Source: Clonostachys chloroleuca (taxonomy: Eukaryota; Ascomycota; Sordariomycetes; Hypocreales; Bionectriaceae). From it: 64,000 bases of DNA. Shown here piece after piece: positions 55,256 through 64,000 of the stretch; the first letter of the stretch is position 1, and every line of letters begins with the position of its first letter. The notes beneath the pieces are model-generated. The model saw nothing but the letters and a program-made list of their open reading frames with translations, was not told the origin of the DNA and made no database searches. The position numbers were made by a program, and so were the translations under genes. The DNA lies in NCBI GenBank assembly GCA_037952775.1, contig JBANAY010000001.1, positions 1,178,001 to 1,242,000 on the forward strand, in the 5' to 3' direction.

Positions 55256-57035
55256 CTTGTTTTTATTCGCGGGATAATTTCTTTTTGCTTTGTGCTGTTG
55301 TGTTGTCATTAAGGTCCATCGTCAACATGATGAATTGCGTGGCCGGCGCATGTGTGGCTGTTGGACCCGAGTTTTTCTCTCGGCCTAATGCCGTGTATAG
55401 CTATTTTTTACTTTTCTATTAGTTCACTTCTATGAAAACGCTGGCTTATTAATGGGGGAGAGATATTCAGCACGAGACAGTACATTCGCTTTCATGTTTC
55501 ACGATGTTCCTGTCCAGACACATCACCCGTACAATTATCAATCAACGTTCTCTATTTTCCACGTTTTCGCATAAAATCGAGAGAGCTATTTTCAAATTTC
55601 TATAAAAAAAATGTCTTATACGGACAAAAAGATCTAGGGTTCGTGACAGTAGGTACGCTAAAATATCGTGGCAGCACTGAGAGCGCGTTATCTGTGACCA
55701 GGTACCTACGTAACTTAGTTCCTCAGTACCGCTACGGCACCTACACAAGGCGGATGTAGCTTCTTAAAATGAGTATTTGATTCTGCTGGACCTATGTTTT
55801 CGGGTATGAGCCTTTGGCTGATTGAAGGTCTTCTTTGCAGCTTAATGATGCTATCGTTATATTGTTGCGATTTTCGGTTGATCTTTGATTGAGGATGAAA
55901 GGTACAAGCTGCACTGTATAAATTAGATGTGTTTGAACGTATCTAATAAGCAAAAGAAATAAGTTGTAGCATTAATTGATGCGAAGAAGTAAGTGCTGGG
56001 GAACACTCTGTCCACTACAGACGGCGGCTGTGGCTTGTAGGTATTCTCGCAAGTGGTCTCAAATTCCCGTAGTTACTCAGGACCCAGCGATGACATCCGC
56101 CGCTTCGTCTCAGCAAATGATCGAGCTACCCCGTATCGTGGACCACACTCGCAACGCATCGATGCTTTTCTTTGGCGATATTGATTAGGCACTTTATTGG
56201 CTCCCACCTTGATATTCAAGATCAACCCCGATGAAACTCGATATTCCCTCACTGACTCGTCAATTGACTGGGAAATTAATCTTATTGACGGAGCCATTAT
56301 TGTTGCACACGACATCACCAAATTGCTCTCATGCACCAGGCCAAAATCTGCTTGCACTTTGCTCCTGTGGCGACTACTAACTCTAATACGTAGACAGAAG
56401 AGATTCTATATGCTCATATCGCCGACTCGCTTGGATCTTTTGCGATATGTATCCAAGAAACAACATAACAGTTATGCGGCGCATGTGTGATTTGCTGAAG
56501 CTATTTTAAAAAAAAGTACCGCACTAAGAAAACAACCTGCGAGACTGGCGGAGATAATGAAATCTCAATAAAAAAGAAAGATCGATGCAAAATAGCAATT
56601 GCTTGGGATAAACACTTCTTCAATTCAATGCAACTTGATGAGATCACTAATGCGATAAAACAAAGGGTAATAAAATTCTGAACATCACCGAGAGCTTTAT
56701 TACCGCATCTAAAAAACACTAAAGACCCACCACTAGACTAGCAAGCACCCCGTCTCTGCAATCTTCTAATGTCAATCTCGTGACCCCAAACTAATACTCC
56801 GCGGCATTGGCGTATGGTGCCAGTGGCATCATCTGAACCACGTTCTCTGAATGGCTGGCATTGACAGCTACGCCCAGCTCTTCAAGCGGCTCTCCCTGCA
56901 GGAAGCTCCAGTTCATACGGCCACCTGGCGTGAATGTACAGACGCGATGGAGCTTGCTGCAGTTCTGGCATGTCCCAGTCTGCTTGTCGAACTTGCAAGA
57001 AGTTGTCTAAAAAAATCTTTAGCTAAAGCTTCAAT
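55256..57035. other. gene-poor 1.8 kb
   Basis: AT-rich with several homopolymer runs (for example at 56505-56514). Short frames only; no gene I can support. Confidence 0.4.
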
Positions 57036-58956
57036 TTAATAATGAATCTCTTGGGGATTGGAGCTTACCGAAGTGAGGGAGAGACAAATGTCGCAACTCT
57101 TCCTCCCTTTCTCCATATAAGGCCTGACAGCAAACGAAGTGTTGCTCAATTCGTTATTCTTGAAATGATTACGGATTCTCTGGAGGTTCTGCTGGAACGT
57201 GTTATCCGGAGGCCATGTCAACACTTTAGGTTGCACTCTCTCTGCTTCCATCTGCTGCCTCAGGTGGTTGTACCGGAGAAACCAGACAGCTGTATTCGGG
57301 CGACGAGGCAGCCAGACGGGTGCATTAGTATATGCGATCTCTTCAACGTCCATCATCATCAGAAGGCCCTTGTGGTGGATCGTCAAGTTGCCGTTAGCAC
57401 CAGCAGTCTTTAGAGCGGTCCATTCCTGCTGGCGGTCAAGATACGCGGCGTACCACTGGTTGTCGTCCGGGCAAACCCATTGTAGCTTGATAGCCAGAGA
57501 ATTGAGCTTCTCCAGCTCACGGTTGCGGCCAATCGAAGGAAAGCGGACGTATCGGAAGGGGTGAGATCTGTACGAACCACCGCTATCTTTGGGAATCTCG
57601 ACTACAACATCGACCAATTGCCCATGCTTGAATTTTGCATTGTTCTGGATGCATGTTGGGATCGCGACTTGTTCGTTGCCACTCCAGTTGATGTAGGCAC
57701 AATTGTCACGGGAAGAAAATTGAGTGACTCGTTTGGTGCGATAGACATACATCTGGTTCTGTCCATCATACCAGGATATCCACTTCTGTGGTATCTTGTC
57801 ATTGCGAACAAACGGCGTGTTCCAATTCAGACCAAATGTGAGGGTTGGCCCCCAGCCTGTCGTCTGTGCTGTCTTATGCATAATTTGCGAGAAGACTTCT
57901 GCTGCTTCGAAATCCGTGGCATAGGCGCCGACAAGGTTGATGTCGGATGGAGTGAAAAGCGCGGGAGACCAGCTCTGGAAGAGGCAGATCATGGTGAATT
58001 CGGCAATGGTTAGGAAGCTTTCAGGTAGATCACCACCCTGTTCGAAAAGGATAGGTATCATACGCCGACCATTCTGTTGGTTTGTCTTGGCGGCGATCCG
58101 GTAGTGATTTGATCTAGTCTGTGTTCTAGTATCGGTCTTATGCCTAGCATCGCGAGTCTGGAAATGTGTTGTCTGGCCGATGTAATTGGCCGTCTCGTAT
58201 TGAGTGGCCCCAAATCTCTGCCCTCCAAAGTCTTTGTAGACAATGATGTAAACGCCAGGATGTATAGGCCAAGTGCTAGACACTGGATCCAAGCTGCCAA
58301 GCTCCATTGGATCAAACAGGCCGCTGGCCATGATCTGGCGAGCTTCTTGTGTGATACCTTGTATCCAAATGGGTTAGTCCAGGTCCCCAAAAAAGACATG
58401 CCCAGAAGGCGGAGTAGAGAGACATCACTTACAGCGATAAACCGCGTCACCATAATGGGCAGCACCGGGATTGAATAAGATGGTTCGGGAGCCATCAGAC
58501 AACGTAGGGAGTTGTTCCACTATTTGATCTCTGTTGGCGTAAATATTTTCCCACAGAACTCGGAGTGTGTCGTGGAGACAATTATCGGTGGAAGGTCTGC
58601 CAACGTCTTTGATGTTGGTACCCCATTGGGCGGGTAGGAAGATGGGGAGAGGGGTTCGTCGTTGACTGCCCAGTCTCAAGTAGCGTTTCGGAACCCAACC
58701 TATTCGCATTAGTTTCAATTCATTCTATCGATTAGTACATATATGCTGGGAGAGTTCACGTACCTCTCACATCTCTGTCATCAATCATGGTATGCACAAG
58801 TGCAAAAGCTCCTCTCTGCTCAGAAGCAAAACACTCTGTACCCGTGCTGATAGAGAGAAGGGGCGTCACATTGGCGGGAACATGCAAGCCTGGTTCTCTC
58901 TTGTCGAAGTCCCTGATTACAACGCAAGCCCATTCGCGGCCAGCCGGGGCAGCCAT
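57036..58956 (-). CDS. GIY-YIG-like protein of unknown function
   Basis: Three exons (58956-58764, 58699-58433, 58357-57036; introns of 64 and 75 nt) encode 593 residues. In the middle, HPGVYIIVYKDFG, then ANYIGQTTHFQTRDARHK, reproduces the GIY..YIG pattern. A conserved Arg and His follow at the usual spacing, as in GIY-YIG nucleases. A Glu further on (in LTIAEFTMICLFQ) could be the metal ligand. The N-terminal 200 residues (with LPIFLPAQWGTNIKDVG and TILFNPGAAHYGDAVYR) and the C-terminal third are unfamiliar. No signal peptide. It could be a fungal effector-type or mobile-element-derived nuclease, or a non-catalytic relative. The junctions TGT and GGT are restored cleanly, supporting the exon model. 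Confidence 0.7.
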
Positions 58957-59034
58957 TGTAAGTGGCGAGGCAAGAGTATGGAGTTGATGAGGACCGATGT
59001 TTTGATAGATGAGAGATGGAAGCTCTGATCTTGT

Positions 59035-59145
59035 GGTGAGTGAAAAGAAGAAGCCTTGGCGGATGAAATAAATGGTTCTGATGGGTGAAGAGAAAGAGCT
59101 CTAGTGGATAGAAGGAAGAAACTCTGGTGGATGGATGGAAGGATC
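59035..59145. repeat. degenerate purine-rich tandem repeat
   Basis: Three to four diverged units of about 30 bp containing GAAGAA(A/G)C..TGG(C/T)GGATG, just upstream of the GIY-YIG-like start. Confidence 0.4.
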
Positions 59146-60241
59146 GCAAGAACGGGAGAAGGCATGCCTTTTATTAGACTAGAGCCCTCGCGACTCTGTG
59201 GCCCAGGCTATGATTCACTCATACAATGTCTAGACAGATTGTGATTCACTCACAGTAACCACGCTTCTCCACATTGAGGCTCTGCCCTCTTATTCGTCTT
59301 CCGCTATAAGGAGCATGATTCACGCATAGTCTCGATAAGGAGTGCTATTAATGACGTGGCCTCAATAATTCGCTTGTTATTGAAGACTTTGTGAATCACA
59401 CGCTTGGACATGCAACAGTCACAAGGAGCATGATTCACGAGGGTTTCTACAAACAACGGGGCCATTCATGCGACGCATATTCTATTCAAAGTGATGGCAA
59501 AGGGTTTGTGAATTACACGTTTCGGCCTAGTGTGACTACCACAAAGTTCCTACAAGCACTGATGTTGATGTAGCCACCCTATTGACGGCTCAATGACATC
59601 GAAGTTTCTGAGATTTCCCATCCCGTACCTTACAAGAGTCTAAGCGATGTGTCTGCTTGTCAATCACAACACTCACTCTCATTTCTACTGCAAATTGTGT
59701 GTCAAGGAATGTGGTAAATGGACGGAAGCGGAAGTGCCCCGTAATATCTTGTGACTAACCTCGTGTACCACGGGTTCAGTCCCACTGGGAAGTGAGAGTG
59801 AACTGCAAATACGACCGCTTGACGACTCTGGCACACATCTTCTACTGCAAGCTAATAAAACAGTCGTGAAAAGCCGGGCGTGTCGATGACCAAGTCGGGT
59901 CGGACTGGGAGACCTTCACGCAACGCGTCACCCTCTCGTACAACACCACGAACATTCTCACTCCTTGGTCTCAATGGAGCTGAACCCCCTCCCTCCGTTA
60001 TGTTATCTCTCCTTTATCTACTCTCTACAATATACTCCCGCGCTGAACAGCAGAGAGACAGCCTCTCCTCTCTCCATCCAGGGACATATATACAGTAGGA
60101 CCGACTGAGTCCTAGTGTCCCTGAAACCTCTAAACACTCATCTCTATCTAATTCTTTTTCTCTTTTCGTCGCCAGTGAATATGTACAGTAGCTAGATAGA
60201 CGCCGTTTGCCTACAACGGGCATTAGCCGGCGTGAAACACG

Positions 60242-60270
60242 AATCAATCAATCAATCAATCAATCAATCA
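60242..60270. repeat. (AATC)7 microsatellite
   Basis: Seven perfect tandem copies of a 4-bp unit. Confidence 0.9.
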
Positions 60271-60483
60271 TGGGCTCGGTCACTCAACAACGGACTGTCT
60301 GTTATTTGTTCGAATGAAAGTTGTGTTTTATGCGGTCCCGTCAGCCCAGCCCGCTCGGCATCAGACAAAGTATGTTTTGATCAAATACGACGAAGAAAGG
60401 CGGTGCTGTCCGTAAAAGACGTCATATAGAAACATCAAGCGCTCGGAATATCCGTCTCCCAAGCTTCGTCTGTTCCTTTGGTG

Positions 60484-60785
60484 TCACGTTTCATATAACA
60501 GCTCGTGGCACCGTGGCTGTGAGCATACATATTCTTCCTGCTTTATTGATTTTCAAATTGTTGCGAGGCACAAAGTATGTCCAAGATTTCATCATGAGTA
60601 ATAAATCAGCTTCTGGGAACTCTTGATCTATTGCGTTAGTATCACATTGCCTATCACAGCTCTTGGCACCATGAAGTAGATCGTAGTAACTGAGTTTTGA
60701 ATTCTAGGGAGTATAAAGCATATCCAAAATTCCATCACTAATAATAAGCTAGCTTCTAGGAATGCCTCGTCTAACATTTTCAAAC
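60484..60785. repeat. diverged tandem duplication, unit about 150 bp
   Basis: Matching blocks recur in order: CAGCTCGTGGCACC / CAGCTCTTGGCACC, AAAGTATGTCCAAGATTTCATCA / AAAGCATATCCAAAATTCCATCA, and AGCTTCTGGGAA / AGCTTCTAGGAA. Many differences are transitions. Confidence 0.6.
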
Positions 60786-62401
60786 GTCTGAAAGATATTG
60801 AAAAATGTTGAATATGGCTAGAGCCCCTTGGCTGGAGAATGAAATGATGCCCTGAATTTGTTGATAGACTTGCCCCCGATATGGACGGAAGTTGAATCCG
60901 AGTAGCTCCGATCGATTGGCAAGCCTCTCCAAGTTGTCATACTTTTGCTTTTTAATCCCTGGTTATGCAACATAGTATGGATTCCGTACTTAGGCCGATT
61001 GGGAACGGCTCGGAATCTGTATAATTGCTTTGGAATTGATTTTTCCTTGGCGGACGCGTACAATTATAACATTAGTATTCATTTGAGTGTATTGTGTTTC
61101 TGCAAAGCTCCAACCTACCGCTCATAACGACAATCTAGCGTTTTTTTTGTAGCATTTGGACAATTCGAAAACATGAGTGGTGCTTCAGATATAATATGCA
61201 GCAACTGGGGCAACGCATCATTTCCTATCTCAAAATGCGGCTTCCATATTTTTCGGAAAGGGCTATAGGACTCATAGAACCTGAGCCTAACCTTAATATC
61301 TCAACAGAATTTCACTGCTGTCTCCATATCTAAAGGTAGTAGCCTATTCAAGGGCCCAGTAGCTTGGAGCACATACCTGGCTAGTACCGTTATGCCCATT
61401 GCCGGCGTTATTATTATAATTGAGAGCCATCTACTCCCGTAGTCTCCCAACCCAATTTCAGTACCTATTTTATACCAATCACAATGACAACTCTAGGCTT
61501 ATATGGTTATTGAAAAGCTACGCAAGGATCCTGATCGTTATGGCCATCGAGTGCTGGTAGGGGTTTCCAACCAACAACACCATATCCCGTACCTACGAGA
61601 GGGCGGTGATGGTGATGTCAGCGCCATTCAACGGGACTAGTTACAACATCGAGCTGCGTAGTCAAACAATTACCACAACTAAATGCCGTATTTTTAGTCC
61701 TTGGTTATAGACTTTGCATTTGATCAATTGAATGAGACCATCTAGGCCTTCATATAAGCTAGATTAGCTGTAGAATAGCGAGTCAAAGATCGCGATTTCA
61801 AGAATGAGGTAAAAGTAAAAGGCAAGAATTGTTTAATTACAGATGAGGCTGGGCAGCCAGCCTGGCTTATGTCTGTTTTTTTCTATGCCAAGGCTCTAGA
61901 GCCAAGGAAGGTCCCACGCTCTCACCATTAACTTTTGAAGACACTAATAAATAATCCTGGCCGAAGAGGTTCCTCTGCCCAGTATTTTTTACATGCTTTC
62001 CCATATGTATTTTAAGAAGAGGTTCGGTTTGATATAGTCTCTCGTCCGCGTCTCAAAGGCCATATTTAAAGCCACCGAACGCGGCTCACCCTTCCCCTCA
62101 ACAGTCGCTTCTAGGGAGATGCTTAAGCGACATTTGAACCATGGTAGTAGTATATTGCAATTTTTTATTTGAGATTAATCTCGGTAGAGTTCTTTTGAAT
62201 TGACAGACGCTGCACCGACGCCTAGGGTAGGCCTCAGTGGACGAGCCTTATGGGCTGTTCGTTCCTTCCTCAGTTTCAACAGTAGGGCTCAACGTAGTCA
62301 AGGAAGGAACCCGCGACTGGCTCCTTCCTCTGTTAACCATGGACAGAGGTAGGGCTTTGTCTTTTCCCACATTTGCATTTTCAAATCCAAAATGTTGCAA
62401 C

Positions 62402-62447
62402 CATCATCACCATCATCATCACCATCACCACCACCACAACTACCACA
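62402..62447. repeat. CAT/CAC low-complexity tract
   Basis: A run of CATCAC-type triplets, 46 bp. Confidence 0.85.
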
Positions 62448-62500
62448 ATGCCGGCCAAAAGGCCAAATCTCGATATTGTTATGGCGCTTATGCACCAGTG

Positions 62501-62530
62501 GTTAGACCAGGACAATAGTCCTGGTCTAAC
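62501..62530. repeat. perfect 13-bp hairpin
   Basis: GTTAGACCAGGAC, loop AATA, GTCCTGGTCTAAC: a perfect inverted repeat with a 4-base loop. No T-run follows. Confidence 0.85.
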
Positions 62531-62609
62531 GCATATTATCTGCAGGAGTTTCCCTGAGAAGGGTGAGCCAATCCTTGGCAATAGCCTGGAGGGATGGGGC
62601 GAGATCGAT

Positions 62610-62707
62610 CTCCCCCTCCCGCCTCCTCCTCCACCGACTCTCCCTCTTCCTCCTCCTCCACCAACTCCCTCGCCTCCTCCTCCTCCGACACCACCACCAC
62701 CACCAGC
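62610..62707. repeat. CCTCCT/CCACC low-complexity tract
   Basis: Pyrimidine-rich imperfect triplet repeats on the plus strand. Confidence 0.85.
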
Positions 62708-62790
62708 CTGCCCTCTGAGGAGGAAGGGGAGAAATCCCAAAACTAGCCTGTAAGCGAATACCATTTCCTTGACTTATGCCGATGCCCGAG

Positions 62791-62818
62791 TAGTATAGCA
62801 TAGTATAGTCTAGTATAG
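62791..62818. repeat. short TAGTATAG tandem repeat
   Basis: Three copies of TAGTATAG separated by two bases. Confidence 0.8.
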
Positions 62819-62940
62819 GGCCAACGAAGCCGTATGCAGGGGCATGCGCGTGGAGGTCACCAGAACGACGGCTGGCACCTTCACGTGGTGTTCTGGGTCA
62901 GTAGTTGAACGTCTTTTGCGTGTCACAAGCCTTTCAACGA

Positions 62941-63900
62941 AGCAAAGACCAGCCTTGGACGATAATAATAGGTCAATGGCGGTGGGGAAACCGTAAGCGA
63001 AAGTGGCGTATAATGCGGGTAGGTAGAATATATTCAATTAACCAGATCATACGTGTAATGATCGCTCGTTTTAATCACTGACAGCCATGCCAGTGTCGTA
63101 ATTATCGCTCGTCGTAATTATGGACAGTCAGGTCAAATTGACAGCCAGGGTCACGAAGTCATCATCCATCGCGCCATCTGAACAATCGGTATCTACCTAG
63201 ATACCCATTGACTCCATGGCATGGATTGAAAGATTGACGAGATCACAGCGGCACAAGAAAATAAGACTCCTCTTCCTAAACAACCAAGCCAGGAAAAAGA
63301 ATTCCCAGCAAATATCTGATGTTCCTACTCATCTCCTTCAAAAATGCTAGTAACAGAAGGATAGTGCGCCTTGGGAACGAAGCCATTCGGACTCATCTGT
63401 CGCACAGCAGAGCCTGTCGCCCTACTGTGCTCGTCCTCGTCATTCTTGGAGCCTTGGATAACGAGAGCAGGTCAATGCCCATGGGGAAACCCAGGGCAAG
63501 CGAAAATGGCGCGAAATGCGGGTAGATAGATTGATAAAATTTCATTCAACCAAATAGTAATTGTAACAATCGCTCGTCGCTATTGCGGACAGTCCTGTCA
63601 ACTTGGGAGCGACGGCTTGTCTCCGTCAGCCCACGCCGATTGACTTCACACCATGGATGGAAAGATAGATGAAATCACAGCGGCACAAGAAAACAAGACT
63701 CCCCTCCATGGACTACCAAGCCAAGAAAAAAAATGCTCTGCAAATATTTGATGTATCTACTCGTCTCCTTGGAAAATGGTAGTCGTGAAGGGATGAGGCG
63801 CCTTGCGGGAAAAGTCATTCGAGCTCTTCTGCCACACAACACAGCGAAGCCTGTTGCCCAGTCATGCTCGTCTTCATCATTCTTAGAGGCAGGTACTTAA
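62941..63900. repeat. diverged tandem duplication of about 0.45-0.5 kb
   Basis: The left unit (about 62941-63440) and right unit (about 63441-63900) share ordered blocks: AGCCTTGGA..GGTCAATG..GGGGAAACC, GCGAAAnTGGCG, ATCACAGCGGCACAAGAAAA, and CTCGTC..CATTCTT. The left unit has about 67 bp more, owing to an internal ATCGCTCGT repeat. Confidence 0.7.
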
Positions 63901-64000
63901 GCATAGTAGCCCGTATGATTTCAGGCGACCGAAATCCTTGTAATGATTTTTTTTTCTCCCATGTCAAGCAATAGGTTCGGGTTCGACGGCGCCGACATTG

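Larger units (their letters stand above)
59146..64000. other. gene-poor right end of window
   Basis: About 4.9 kb with no gene I can defend. It holds several GATTCAC-containing short repeats (59210-59450), the simple and tandem repeats listed separately, and a hairpin at 62501. A Pro-rich frame at 62448-62753 is probably a product of low-complexity sequence. Confidence 0.4.

Noticed and set aside
56197..56490. 97-residue frame
   Set aside because: Begins near AT-rich sequence, has no recognisable motif and no supporting promoter or splice context.
62373..62764. Proline-rich and glycine-rich frames on both strands
   Set aside because: Arise from CAT/CAC and CCT triplet tracts; no homology signal, splice sites or conserved N-terminus.

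Overview
This is about 64 kb of nuclear DNA from a filamentous ascomycete, most likely a Sordariomycete. Supporting signs are many 52-101 nt introns with GT..AG ends and CTRAC-type branch sites, a full-size PDR-type ABC transporter, a Zn2Cys6 regulator, NmrA-like and 2EXR proteins, and long gene-poor spacers. Where exons are given they were joined by hand from splice signals and frame continuity; no homology search was run. ATG starts were checked base by base.

Layout. 1-10.3 kb: the 3' part of a giant intronless cysteine-repeat protein. 10.6-13.5 kb: a divergent alpha/beta-hydrolase and NmrA-like pair. 13.7-15.4 kb: a membrane-anchored Ser/Thr-rich surface protein with an apparent GC-AG intron. 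16.8-19.5 kb: a YdeI/OmpD-associated-like protein and an acidic 2EXR protein. 20.66-21.0 kb: a small secreted-peptide gene in two short exons that has no ATG at the expected start. 22.9-23.4 kb: a decayed copy of a small membrane/coiled-coil family. 23.9-27.3 kb: a mitochondrial carrier with a 12-nt micro-exon and an FAD amine oxidoreductase.

28.3-37.9 kb looks like a proline-catabolism neighbourhood: proline dehydrogenase, P5C dehydrogenase (with a 1-nt frameshift), a carrier-like membrane protein and a nine-exon Zn2Cys6 regulator. The first two enzymes convert proline to glutamate in mitochondria. The regulator's role in this pathway is inferred from position, by analogy with the Aspergillus prn cluster.

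38.0-40.2 kb holds two more copies of the small membrane/coiled-coil family, arranged head to head with repeated flanks. 43-48 kb: a small helical protein, a second NmrA-like protein and an F-box-like Cys-rich protein. 50.2-54.8 kb: a PDR ABC transporter with two frame breaks. 55.1 kb: a tRNA-Gly(UCC)-derived sequence interrupted by two direct-repeat insertions. 57.0-59.0 kb: a GIY-YIG-like gene. 59-64 kb: no gene I can support, but several simple repeats, degenerate tandem repeats and a perfect hairpin.

Several genes carry short indels (P5CDH, the ABC transporter, two family copies). Either the sequence has residual indel errors or pseudogenes are common here; reads would settle which.
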